A DNA stretch of 60,718 nucleotides. It comes from M3007 sp044350415 (GTDB taxonomy: Bacteria > Bacteroidota > Bacteroidia > Chitinophagales > Saprospiraceae). Below the pieces are notes generated by a model. It was not told the origin of the DNA, did no database searches, and saw only the letters and a program-made list of their open reading frames with translations. Position 1 is the stretch's first letter. The number at the start of each line of letters is the position of its first letter. Positions 45,703 to 55,405 of this stretch are shown here, one piece after another. The DNA lies in contig JBILHQ010000007.1 of assembly GCA_044350415.1 (NCBI GenBank), forward strand, positions 1 through 60,718, read 5' to 3'. A program made the position numbers and the translations under genes.

Positions 45703-45789
45703 ACTTATTCAGAAACATGCCTCGCCAGCAGCGGGCGAAATTTTGGAAAAGGATCGTTATTGGATAAATTTTCATACTTATTCAGAAAC
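45674..45789. repeat. 43-bp direct repeat duplicating a gene start
   Basis: 45674-45716 and 45747-45789 are identical over 43 bases and offset by 73. The first copy contains the start codon and codons 1-9 of the 615-residue protein. The second lies upstream and offers an out-of-frame ATG at 45775. The 30-base spacer holds a small TCGCC/GGCGA stem. Confidence 0.9.
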
Positions 45790-45808
45790 GGGTAAGTATT
45801 TGAGGCTT

Positions 45809-48800
45809 TTAGTCAATAATCGTCACATCACCTTTATAAACTACCGTGCTGCCATCAGCTAAATTCACTTCAAAATAATAAACATACACCCCCGGTGACA
45901 TTTTTTTATTCCGGAAAGTACCATCCCAACCTACAGAAGGATCATTCGTTGGCATATCATCGCGACTAAACAGCGCATTTCCCCAACGGTCATACACATT
46001 AAAATTGCGAACAAAACTAATTTCCGCACCGGAAAAGACCGATAAGTAGCCATTATCCGTGGAGCCTGGCTGAAAGGCATTGGGTACAAAAACATCAATT
46101 TTACTGTTCACCCGCACCAGCAATTCATCTGAAATCAGACAGCCATCGGGGTCAAAGGCAGTTACACCAATCACGCCCGATACTGTGGCGGTAAATGTCG
46201 GTGAAAAGCAGTTAGAGCAGGATAATATAAAGGGCGACTGATAAAGAACCGAATCCAGCGGAAAATTAGTAACCACATCAAAAGATATTTCCTGCCCGAC
46301 TTTGACCTCCAGGGTCGGACCAAGATCGAGTTCCAGCCCCGGCTTATTGGGTTGATAAGCAGTGATGATGGTCACCACACTGTCGCAGCCATTAGCGGCC
46401 AACAACGTAAGTATTTCGGTGCCCGCTTCCTGGGGACGGCAGGTTTGACGATTGACTGTGGTAGCCAGCGGTACTCCTGGCTGCACATTAGCCGAATCTG
46501 TAGCCGTACAACCATTGGCATCGGTGACGGTAACCGTGTATGTTCCTGCTTGCCCCACCGCAAGGGTACTTCCAGTTGCACCCGAAGACCAAGCGAATGA
46601 GCCTGCACTACCAGAAGTTACCAGCGATGCACTTCCTCCGCATAAAACATTATTCACAGCGATATTGACAGTCGCCGGGGGAACAGCGAACACTTGTGAA
46701 ATCGCTGTCCCTGTACAACCAGCGGCATCTGTCACCGTTACTGTGTAAATCCCGGGCTGAACCACCGTAAGTGAAGTCTGATTTGATCCATCCGACCACA
46801 AATATCCCTGATAAATACCCGTCACGGCAATAGTTACAGAAGTGCCCTGACAAAATACTTCGTTGCTTTGCAATGCGGGGGAAAGGTTCGTCGCCTGCAA
46901 AGAAGTGGTAGCCGTAGCGGTGCAACCAGCGGCATTCGTTACGGTCACTGTATAATTGCCCGATTGGGTAATGAACAATGTGACCTGGGTTCCTCCGGTA
47001 CTCCATAGATACGTTGAGAAACCAGCATTAGCGGCAATTATCGCGCTGCTTCCTGCACAAAATGTCGATGCCCCGGAAATAGCAACTATCGGCGGTGGCG
47101 GAATAGTGGCCTGGACTGTTCCCGATCCGGTACAGCCTGCAATATTACTCACTGTTACCGTGTAAGTCCCTGACTGCGTAACGGTTATATTTTGTGTGGT
47201 GCTGTTATTACTCCATAAATAAGTAGAAAATCCAGGACCTGCGTTCAACTTCAATTGATTGTCACAGGCGTAAAGTGGCGGTACAATTACAGGTACAGGG
47301 GAAGCTGCCAGCAATATGGAAAATCCGGCCGTTTGTGTACATCCATTGGCATCTGTAACGGTTACAGTATAAGTTTCACCCCCCATTACACCCGTAATAA
47401 TTGGGCCTGTTAACCCGGTATTCCATTCAAAATTCACATAATTCTGCTGATTGAGCACTATGGATGTTATACTGGCTCCCGGGCACAGCTCAGGTACCGA
47501 ATACACTTGAGGCACTACAGCAACGGGTATGGTGGCCTGCACGGTAGCGGTACCAGTACAGCCGTTGGCATCGGAAACAGTAACTGTATAAACACCCGAT
47601 TGTGCAACGCTGGTTGTAGCAGTATTAGCAGCATTATTCCAACTGTACACCGCATAGCCAGTTCCTGCATCTAATGTCAATTGGCCATCGCAGGAATAGG
47701 GTAAAACAGTGGCATTAGCAGTTATGCTGCCTCCTGCAATAAGGGTTTTGCTGGCAGTTCCGGTACAACCATTCGCATCGGTAACAGTTGCGGTATAGGT
47801 CCCTGCCGTGTTGACCGTAATACCCTGCATATTTGAACTGTTAGACCAGGCAATATTGACGAAAGCACCATTGACATTCAGGGTCACCGGGCTACTGCCA
47901 CAAATAGTGGAAGATCCTGTGATGACAGGAGCCGGAGGTGGCAAATTTACCACCGCAATACTGGCTGTTGCCGTACAACCCTGCCCATCGGTTACTGTTA
48001 CAGAATAAGTCCCGGCAGCATTCACAAGGGCTGTGGAGGTATTACTGGTATTGCTCCAGGTGTAATTAACAAAACCCCCAGTGGCCGTAAGAGTCGACAC
48101 CTCAGCAGGACAAAGTTGGTTGTCGCCAGTGATAGTTACTGGTGCTGGAACCGGCACAACAACTTGTACTGCAGCAGTACCGCTACAACCGCCGCCATCA
48201 CTTACCGTAACCGTGTAGGTACCTGATTGTGAAACTTTTATACTTGGGGTATTCCCAAGAGTATTCCAGGAATAGTTCGAAAAACCAACACCTGCATCGA
48301 GGGTTATCTGCCCATCACAATTGTAAGGTAGTTGCGCTATTGAAGGGGTTAATTGGTTGGAAATAACCACTGATGTGGCAGCTGTGCCGGTACATCCGTT
48401 CGCATCCGTCACGGTAACCGTCCCCGTAAATGGTGGCTGTACTGTGATCGCCGCCGTATTTTCACCCGTGCTCCAACTGTATCCAGTGAAACCTCCACCC
48501 ACACTTAAAGTGGCCGTATTGCCCGGACACACAGCAAGCGGACCGGTAATAAACGGAGCTGTTGTGGCAAACAAACTCACCGTGGCAGTAGCAGTGGATT
48601 TGCACCCCAATCCATCGGTTACAGTGACCTCATACACTCCCGGAGTAGCCGTGGTGATGCCGGGTGAGGATGCCGTTGTACTCCACTGATAACTCACAAA
48701 TCCTGGGGAAGCCAACAAATCAACGTTACCACCCAGGCAAAATTGAAGAGGGCCTGCAATTGACACCTGCGTCAACACAGGTACAGTAATGGCCTGACTT

Positions 48801-51800
48801 ACGCTGCCTTTACAACCGTTGACATCAGTAACTGTCACAGTATAGTTACCGCTTTGGGAAAGACTGACCGAAGTGGTATTGCCGCTGTTACTCCAGGAGT
48901 ATGCATTGAAACCTGTGGTGGCTGACAAGACTATTTGACCATCACAATTGTAGGGTTGCACTGCAATAGCGGGCGTCGGGTTGCTATTTACCGCCAACAA
49001 TATATCATCAGTGCCAGTACATCCATTACCATCAGTCACCACAACGGTGTAAGTACCTGAAACGGAAACCGTAATACTTGAGCCCGCAGTTCCATCGCTC
49101 CAGGCGTAGGAGGTGTAATTTTGACCAAGGGAAAATGTTGCGTTGTTGCCCACACAAATAGTTGCTGGTCCAGCAACCAACGGCACTGGGAGAGGTTGCG
49201 CTGTGATGGTGATACTCTCTGTATCAGTACAACCTGATCCATCAGTAACTGTCACGGTAAACACACCGCCACCAATGACCAATAAATCATTCGTGGTGGT
49301 ACCTCCCGTCCAAAGGTAACTGGCAAAACCTGTTGTCGCATTTAAGGTGGTACTGGTATTTTGGCAAAAACTATTATTACCGCTAATCGCAACTTGCGGC
49401 GCCAAAGGAATCGTTACATCAAATGTACCGGTGCCTGTGCAACCTGTCGCATCTGTAACAGTAACCGTATAGGTACCTGCCGAATTGACACTTGCTGTTG
49501 CCGTCGTCTGACTTCCTGACCAAAGATAAGCAGTATATCCGACACCTGCATCCAGCAATTGACTACTATTACAGGCGTATGGCAATTGGACGATAGCAGG
49601 AGAAAGTGCTGTGGCCTCAGTGATGATTTGTATATCGGTGCCGGTACAGCCCGCTGCATTGGTGACTGTGACGGAATAGGTATTGCCGGTGGTAATTGAA
49701 ATGGTTGCCGTTGTTGCTCCAGTGCTCCAGTTATAAACATTAAATGCCCCTGATAAAGCCAGCGTGCCTGTACTATTGGTGCAAATCACCGAAGGCCCGG
49801 TGATATTAGGCAATGGCGCTGCGACAGTATTAACCACAATATCACCGGAAGTACTGCAACCAAAAGCATCAGTAGCAGTAACCGTGAAAGTACCCGCCGC
49901 ACTGACACTTATTGTATTGCCCACCTGAGCGGTACTCCAGATATAAGTATTTAGTCCGGCTGTGGCAGTAAGTACCGTGGCCGTTCCACCGCAAATACTA
50001 TTATTGCCACTAATAGCAACTAAGGGTACTGGCGGGATAACTACGATATAAGCCGCTGTTCCTGTGCAACCACCTGCATCACTCACCGTTACGGTGTAGG
50101 TGTCATCGGTTGTCACCGAAATATTTTGAGTGGTTTGTCCGCTATCCCAACTGTAGGTATTGAATCCTGTTCCGGCATCTAAGGTAATTTGACCGGTACA
50201 TAAATAAGGCGATTCGATGATCTGCGGTTGCAAACTGGTAGAAACAGCCAGCGTTTGGGTATCGGTAGCTGTACAGCCATTGGCGGCAGTGACGGTGACG
50301 GTATAAGTAGCCGGGTTATTAACTGTAATCGTTGGCGCACTCACGCCTGTACTCCAGCTGATATTCGAAAAAGTCCCTGGTACAGAAAAAGTCGCACTGC
50401 CGGAAGCACAAATCTGAGAAGGGCCACTGATATTCGGCGCCGGAGCTGGCAAGGCACTTACGCTGAACGCATCAGTGGTGGTACATCCAAATCCATCAGT
50501 TACCGTAAGCAAATAATTACCAGATGCAACAACCGTAATATTGGGGGTATTGGTAGCATTGGACCATTGGTAAAGGGAAAAACCAGGTGTTGCCGACAAG
50601 ATCGTGCTGGTACCTGGGCAAATAGAACTATTCCCAGTGATATCAACGATCGGCGGCGTTGGGATAACAGCAAAATAGATATCCGTTCCCGTACAACCCT
50701 GAGCATTCGTAACTGTTACGGTAAAAGTGGTGCTGGCACTGATCGTTATACTTGGCGCATTGCTGCTGTTGCTCCAGCTGTAAGCATTGAAAGGCCCATT
50801 AGTGATCAAGGTCAATTGCTCATCGCAGAGATAATTGGCTTCACTAATGACAGGGTTGGGAGAAGGGGTAACAGCCAATACCTGGCTATCCGTTCCTGTA
50901 CAACCATTTGCAGCAGTGACTGTAACAGTGTAGGTATTGGCGGCGGTAACAGTAATGGATGGCCCACTTTGGCCGTTGCTCCAGTTATAGCCGACAAAAG
51001 GCGCAGTAGTATTAAGTGTGGCTGCAATACCAGAACACACCGTGGCTGGCCCCGCCACTACTGGTAACGGCGAAGGCAATGAGGTGGTTGTAAAATTGGC
51101 AGTTGTTGTACACCCAAAATTATCAGTTGCCGTGACGGTAAAGGTTCCGCCATTCGCCACACTGATATTCGCACCGTTTTGGCCCGTATTCCAGTTATAG
51201 GACGCCAAGCCGGGGGAAGCATTTAAAATGGTGCTCAAGCCAGCACAAAAACTGTTGCTGCCAGTGATGCTTACTACCGGAGGCGGAGGGAGAGTGACGT
51301 TAAAACTATTCGTGCCGGAACAGCCACTTGCATTGGTGACCGTGACGGTGAATACACCCGAATTATTAACTGGGATTCCAGGTGTAACCGCGCCATTGCT
51401 CCACGAGTAAGATGAAAAACCAGCACCAGCATCCAGTGATATTTGGCCATTGCAAGTAAATGGAGCAGCACTAATGACAGGATTCGGCACAGCAAACAGG
51501 GTTACGCTGGCATTGACGGTGCCCGTACAGCCATTGGCCTCTGTCACCGTTACGGTATAATTACCCGGTCCTACCAGAATATTACTGCTGCTACTGCTAT
51601 TATTCCAGAGATAAGAAGAAAAAGGACCATTAGAAACATTTAGCGCAAAGATACCGCCCGGACAAATTTGACCACCAGCAACAAGCGGTACAGGGGATAT
51701 GTTGGACACCACGGTAGCCGTTTCAGTATCCGTACAACCAAATGAATTGGTGGCAGTGACCGTATAAGTGCCAGCGCTGGCTACGCTTAGACTCGGAGCA

Positions 51801-52456
51801 GTCCCACCACTGCTCCAGGCATAAGAAGTAAAACCAGCGGTCGCGTTCAGGGTGGTATTTAGTCCGGTGCAAAAACTCAGTGCACCTGTTATATTTACCA
51901 AAGGCGGTGCAGGAATGGTGACATTGAAATCGTCTGTGGCAGTACAACCAGCAGCGTTCGTGACCGTCACCGTATAAAGCCCCGCACTGCTGAACGTGGC
52001 CGTGGAACTGTTGCCGCCAGCATTACTCCAAGAATACGTTGAAAAACCGTTACCCGCATTCAGTACCACCTGACCATTGCAGGCGTATGGATTTTGTGTA
52101 ACATTAGGAGTTGGCGAAGGAGAAGGTGCAACAGTAATACTCTTTGTTCCGGTACAGCCCGCCGAATTGGTAACTGTTACAGTAAAAGTGCCAGGATTAT
52201 TGATCGCGATACTTTGCCCATTACCGCCTGTATTCCAGGCATAAGAAGGGAAAGAAGTTGTAACACTTACAGTACCACTGGCACCGGCACAAAGTGCTGC
52301 CGGAGCATTCAATAAAGGATCGGGGGCAGCCACTACATTCAATGTAACACTTCCAAGACCGGCACACTGCGCGGAGAGGTTGATACAGGAAAAAAGTACA
52401 CAGAAAAATGTAAGGATTGCTGTGAAAGACTTTAAGGTGTTGAGTTTTTCCTTCAT
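45809..52456 (-). CDS. Giant modular T9SS type B surface protein with about 28 Ig-like repeats
   Basis: 2215 residues with a signal peptide (AILTFFCVLFSCINLSAQ). About 28 modules of ~69 residues follow, each built as 'C-G---L-(A/V)--GF--Y-WS-G----I-V--SGTYTVTVT-A-GCTGT'. The two Cys probably form a disulfide. Modules occur in a recurring A-B-C order with a period of ~208 residues. B modules start with 'YxCdGQitLdAGxGF', C modules with 'FCxGxSTxLNATxGF' and A modules with 'ICxG..A.L'. Seven A-B-C triplets can be read before the order breaks near the C-terminus. A spacer (LDLGPTLEVKVGQEISFD) leads to the CHU_C sorting domain (VFVPNAFQPGSTDNGYLSVF ... VYDRWGNALF ... PGVYVYYFEV). It is likely a surface adhesin or filament. 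Confidence 0.95.
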   Translation of the reverse strand: MKEKLNTLKSFTAILTFFCVLFSCINLSAQCAGLGSVTLNVVAAPDPLLNAPAALCAGASGTVSVTTSFPSYAWNTGGNGQSIAINNPGTFTVTVTNSAGCTGTKSITVAPSPSPTPNVTQNPYACNGQVVLNAGNGFSTYSWSNAGGNSSTATFSSAGLYTVTVTNAAGCTATDDFNVTIPAPPLVNITGALSFCTGLNTTLNATAGFTSYAWSSGGTAPSLSVASAGTYTVTATNSFGCTDTETATVVSNISPVPLVAGGQICPGGIFALNVSNGPFSSYLWNNSSSSSNILVGPGNYTVTVTEANGCTGTVNASVTLFAVPNPVISAAPFTCNGQISLDAGAGFSSYSWSNGAVTPGIPVNNSGVFTVTVTNASGCSGTNSFNVTLPPPPVVSITGSNSFCAGLSTILNASPGLASYNWNTGQNGANISVANGGTFTVTATDNFGCTTTANFTTTSLPSPLPVVAGPATVCSGIAATLNTTAPFVGYNWSNGQSGPSITVTAANTYTVTVTAANGCTGTDSQVLAVTPSPNPVISEANYLCDEQLTLITNGPFNAYSWSNSSNAPSITISASTTFTVTVTNAQGCTGTDIYFAVIPTPPIVDITGNSSICPGTSTILSATPGFSLYQWSNATNTPNITVVASGNYLLTVTDGFGCTTTDAFSVSALPAPAPNISGPSQICASGSATFSVPGTFSNISWSTGVSAPTITVNNPATYTVTVTAANGCTATDTQTLAVSTSLQPQIIESPYLCTGQITLDAGTGFNTYSWDSGQTTQNISVTTDDTYTVTVSDAGGCTGTAAYIVVIPPVPLVAISGNNSICGGTATVLTATAGLNTYIWSTAQVGNTISVSAAGTFTVTATDAFGCSTSGDIVVNTVAAPLPNITGPSVICTNSTGTLALSGAFNVYNWSTGATTATISITTGNTYSVTVTNAAGCTGTDIQIITEATALSPAIVQLPYACNSSQLLDAGVGYTAYLWSGSQTTATASVNSAGTYTVTVTDATGCTGTGTFDVTIPLAPQVAISGNNSFCQNTSTTLNATTGFASYLWTGGTTTNDLLVIGGGVFTVTVTDGSGCTDTESITITAQPLPVPLVAGPATICVGNNATFSLGQNYTSYAWSDGTAGSSITVSVSGTYTVVVTDGNGCTGTDDILLAVNSNPTPAIAVQPYNCDGQIVLSATTGFNAYSWSNSGNTTSVSLSQSGNYTVTVTDVNGCKGSVSQAITVPVLTQVSIAGPLQFCLGGNVDLLASPGFVSYQWSTTASSPGITTATPGVYEVTVTDGLGCKSTATATVSLFATTAPFITGPLAVCPGNTATLSVGGGFTGYSWSTGENTAAITVQPPFTGTVTVTDANGCTGTAATSVVISNQLTPSIAQLPYNCDGQITLDAGVGFSNYSWNTLGNTPSIKVSQSGTYTVTVSDGGGCSGTAAVQVVVPVPAPVTITGDNQLCPAEVSTLTATGGFVNYTWSNTSNTSTALVNAAGTYSVTVTDGQGCTATASIAVVNLPPPAPVITGSSTICGSSPVTLNVNGAFVNIAWSNSSNMQGITVNTAGTYTATVTDANGCTGTASKTLIAGGSITANATVLPYSCDGQLTLDAGTGYAVYSWNNAANTATTSVAQSGVYTVTVSDANGCTGTATVQATIPVAVVPQVYSVPELCPGASITSIVLNQQNYVNFEWNTGLTGPIITGVMGGETYTVTVTDANGCTQTAGFSILLAASPVPVIVPPLYACDNQLKLNAGPGFSTYLWSNNSTTQNITVTQSGTYTVTVSNIAGCTGSGTVQATIPPPPIVAISGASTFCAGSSAIIAANAGFSTYLWSTGGTQVTLFITQSGNYTVTVTNAAGCTATATTSLQATNLSPALQSNEVFCQGTSVTIAVTGIYQGYLWSDGSNQTSLTVVQPGIYTVTVTDAAGCTGTAISQVFAVPPATVNIAVNNVLCGGSASLVTSGSAGSFAWSSGATGSTLAVGQAGTYTVTVTDANGCTATDSANVQPGVPLATTVNRQTCRPQEAGTEILTLLAANGCDSVVTIITAYQPNKPGLELDLGPTLEVKVGQEISFDVVTNFPLDSVLYQSPFILSCSNCFSPTFTATVSGVIGVTAFDPDGCLISDELLVRVNSKIDVFVPNAFQPGSTDNGYLSVFSGAEISFVRNFNVYDRWGNALFSRDDMPTNDPSVGWDGTFRNKKMSPGVYVYYFEVNLADGSTVVYKGDVTIID

Positions 52457-52952
52457 AAGAATGGTTATTTCTTCAACAAGAACAGGAGAATTCAGAATTT
52501 GGTTTTAAAATTACAGATAAATGATAATTTTAGTCAGATTCTCTACAAATGCCGCATCCACCACTGGAAAAGATCGCCAGAGTGGATGCAGAAAGTTGTT
52601 CTAAGCTATTTCCTTGATTTAAAGTCATTGAACTGCCTGCGTAACTCCGCTATTTCTGTCCGGAGTGCTGTAATGGCTTCTTCCTCCACTACTTATGTAC
52701 TTTTAAAATTTTGAACCCTGTTTATTCTTTTTACCAAGGGACCGACAAAGGCGAAACAAAACTGTCAATTATGTTTCATATAGCGTAAATAGTCGTTCAC
52801 CCCATTTATGCAGCGATTCGTCTTCCTTTTTGAATGCAAAACACATTTTTGTTGTTTGCCGTTTTTAAAAAAATATTACCAATACTTAAAAAGAAGATTT
52901 GTTATAGTGGAGCATCCGCCCCCCTTTTAACAAGTCAAAAAAACACCCTCCC
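52457..52952. other. Intergenic spacer without a recognisable gene
   Basis: This 496-base gap separates two divergent T9SS protein genes. On the minus strand at 52606-52692, 28 codons (VVEEEAITALRTEIAELRRQ ...) followed by TAG form a coiled-coil tail like that of YceH/DUF480 proteins. No start codon or upstream domain exists, so no gene is claimed. The plus strand before 52953 is A/T-rich and probably holds the promoter. Confidence 0.5.
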
Positions 52953-55205
52953 ATGCTTCGGTTCTTCATCATCATCTGCGCCTTTCTAATCGCCGTACAA
53001 AGTCAAGGGCAAACTTTCACAAAAGTTTTTAATGGGGGAAGTGATCTTCTCCAATTCACCAATATCACCCCTGCTGCGGCTGGCGGCTGGATGGCATCTG
53101 GCATCGCCAGGAACAATACAGGCTTCATTACTTTTATTTCGAAATTCGACGGCGATGGCAACCTGCTTTGGTCCCAAAAACCAGATGACACGAGGGACGC
53201 CCGCGCATTAGTTACTTTGGATGATGGCAGTGCCCTGGTATTCAACAACAATAGCGGTTTTCAAGGCTATTTTGATGCATCTGTGCTCCATATTGGTGCT
53301 AATGGAAACTTTATCAGTGAAATCATCTGGGGAAAACCTAACGATCAGGATGATTGGTTTGATGCCAAAAAATTGGAGAATGGGGATATCGTGGCGATTG
53401 GCATGAGCCGGGAAGATGTAGCTTTTTCAGAACGGGTACTTCTGGCACAATTTTCACCAACTGGGCAGTTGGTTTGGGAAAGAACTTACGATAGCGAAAC
53501 TTTCGGCAGGTTTGGAGAAATAATTCCATTGCCCACTGGTGAATTCTATGCCCTTGGTCAAAATTATGGCGGCGGCAGTTTCCTCGGTGTAATCGGAAAA
53601 TTCAGCGCCAACGGCGATATCCAATGGATAAAATCCTACGATTATGGCACTGATGCCACCTATTTCCTGGCAGGACAGCCCTTGCCGGATGGTTCTTTAT
53701 TTGTTGCTGCCTATCAGACGAATCAGAACGGCGGGAATGTCAGATTAACGCTGTTAAATGTCAGCAACAACGGTACTGTCACTACCCAGAAATCACTGAA
53801 AAGCACCTACGACCTTGGTCCGTTTAAAATGGGAAGGCTCAATAATGACACCTTGTTGATAACAGCTGTTTCGAGTGGACAGGTATTGCCTGTGGTGGAC
53901 AATGATAATGTGATCCTTCAGGTGTCACCACAAGGCGATTTTCTCGGAAGCGTGGCCTTTGGAACAGATGGCCAGGAATTGGGAACAGATGCTTTTTTTA
54001 ACAATCGCCAGGTAGTTCTATGCGGTATGACAGATTCAAGTGCGGATGGTACTGCCAGGCGTGCATTTATCAGTAAATCAGGTTTTAACATCTCCTGTTG
54101 TGAAAAAAGTGCCATAGTGGAAACAACTGCACCGCCACCTTTACCTGCTATCAATACGCTTTCTTACACGGCAAGTGCAGTGCCATTGAGACAAAGCCAT
54201 ACGGTAACCCTGACCAATTTCCCATTGTCGGAATCCGTTACCTGTCAAAATCCGGATGGTGCCATGCTGCTGCCTCCTGACACTATCCTATGCCTGGGCG
54301 ATACGCTGACGCTTAGCCTCCTTACGAATTTACCAGGTAATGTTTTATGGAGTACGGGTGCCACCTCCCGTGAAATTTTGGTGGACGCTCCCGGCAAATA
54401 TACTGTTACTTTGACCGGCGAATGTGGCAATGCCACAGATACTGTAACAGTGGTTGAGGTGGGCAACAGTGTAACAGCCCAGGTGACCACTGTGGCAACA
54501 GTTTGTCCCGGTGAAAGTGTGGCGTTAGAAGCATCGGGCGGTTCAGATTTTTTATGGTATAATGAGAACGGCGCACTTATCTTTTCTACTGCCAATCCTG
54601 TCATAACACCAATATTATCAACGAACTACACCGTGGTGGTATCGGATGGCTTATGCCGGGATACAGCCGTTGTTGCTATAAATATCCTGGCAGTACCGGC
54701 AATTTCGGCAGGACAAGATCTTTCCATAAAATCAGGTGAACAGGTAAAATTATCAGCAACCGGAGCAACTGATTATACGTGGTCTCCACCAGATGGATTG
54801 AGTTGTACAGACTGCCCTTCGCCTTTTGCCAATCCGGCTGCCACTACCACTTATACCTTAATCGGTACAGATACTAACGGCTGTTCCGATACAGCCCGCA
54901 TCACAGTTAATGTACAACAGCCTTGCCCATTTTATATACCGAATATTTTTAGTCCGGAAAGCATTGGCAGTCCGGACAATCATCTTTTCGGGGTATTTAG
55001 CAGTACCATTTCGCCTGAAGCATTCCTGTTGCAGGTATACTCCCGTTGGGGAGAATTGGTTTTTGAATCTCACAATCCCCTGGTACAATGGGATGGGACC
55101 TTCCGGAATAAACCAGCTCCTCCGGGTGTCTATTGGTATCAACTTCAAATGAACACTTGCGACGGAGACATAAAGGCCAAAGGTGACCTCACACTGATTC
55201 GATAA
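52953..55205 (+). CDS. T9SS type B surface protein with propeller and Ig-like domains
   Basis: 750 residues with signal peptide (FFIIICAFLIAVQSQGQ). Residues 20-370 are a propeller of 'FISKFDGDGNLLWSQK' and 'LPTGEFYALGQNYGG' repeats. Ig-like modules follow (CLGDTLTLSLLTNLPGNVLW; CPGESVALEASGGSDFLWYN; GQDLSIKSGEQVKLSATGAT). The end is a CHU_C sorting domain (FYIPNIFSPESIGSPDNHLF ... VYSRWGELVFES ... PPGVYWYQLQM). The domain order matches the 615-residue neighbour plus a complete C-terminus, so the two may be paralogues. The module 'DYTWSPPDGLSCTDCPSPFA' is a common T9SS-protein motif. Confidence 0.93.
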   Translation: MLRFFIIICAFLIAVQSQGQTFTKVFNGGSDLLQFTNITPAAAGGWMASGIARNNTGFITFISKFDGDGNLLWSQKPDDTRDARALVTLDDGSALVFNNNSGFQGYFDASVLHIGANGNFISEIIWGKPNDQDDWFDAKKLENGDIVAIGMSREDVAFSERVLLAQFSPTGQLVWERTYDSETFGRFGEIIPLPTGEFYALGQNYGGGSFLGVIGKFSANGDIQWIKSYDYGTDATYFLAGQPLPDGSLFVAAYQTNQNGGNVRLTLLNVSNNGTVTTQKSLKSTYDLGPFKMGRLNNDTLLITAVSSGQVLPVVDNDNVILQVSPQGDFLGSVAFGTDGQELGTDAFFNNRQVVLCGMTDSSADGTARRAFISKSGFNISCCEKSAIVETTAPPPLPAINTLSYTASAVPLRQSHTVTLTNFPLSESVTCQNPDGAMLLPPDTILCLGDTLTLSLLTNLPGNVLWSTGATSREILVDAPGKYTVTLTGECGNATDTVTVVEVGNSVTAQVTTVATVCPGESVALEASGGSDFLWYNENGALIFSTANPVITPILSTNYTVVVSDGLCRDTAVVAINILAVPAISAGQDLSIKSGEQVKLSATGATDYTWSPPDGLSCTDCPSPFANPAATTTYTLIGTDTNGCSDTARITVNVQQPCPFYIPNIFSPESIGSPDNHLFGVFSSTISPEAFLLQVYSRWGELVFESHNPLVQWDGTFRNKPAPPGVYWYQLQMNTCDGDIKAKGDLTLIR

Positions 55206-55236
55206 TTAATTCAGGATGCTGCTTTTTGTTGTTGCA

Positions 55237-55281
55237 GCAAATAACTATACAGCCGCCTTCGGCAGCTGTATAGTTATTTGC
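55237..55281. terminator. Bidirectional hairpin between convergent genes, copy 2
   Basis: The arm 55237-55257 and the arm 55261-55281 pair in 20 of 21 positions around a TTC loop (core AACTATACAGC). It shares its core with the element at 40646-40729. Convergent genes lie on both sides, which suits a two-way terminator. Confidence 0.7.
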
Positions 55282-55330
55282 AGGACAACTTTGAGATACA
55301 TCAGCATGTTACCGGCAGTAGGCTGATGAT

Positions 55331-55366
55331 TAGCGGGCGAGGCACTAAGTTCTGGATAGTTTGAGC
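55331..55366 (-). repeat. 36-bp dispersed repeat, copy 2
   Basis: Reverse complement of 18148-18183 with two differences (core CCAGAACTTAGTGCCTCGCC). Confidence 0.75.
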
Positions 55367-55405
55367 GGCACTTTTAAACTGATACTTCGTTGCTCCATAC
55401 CCCGT

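Noticed and set aside
45809..52456. A diversity-generating retroelement target in the giant adhesin
   Set aside because: No reverse transcriptase or template repeat was seen, and module differences are spread and not adenine-focused.
52606..52692. YceH/DUF480-like coiled-coil tail on the minus strand
   Set aside because: Only 28 codons directly after a TAA, with no start and no upstream domain; too short to call a gene.
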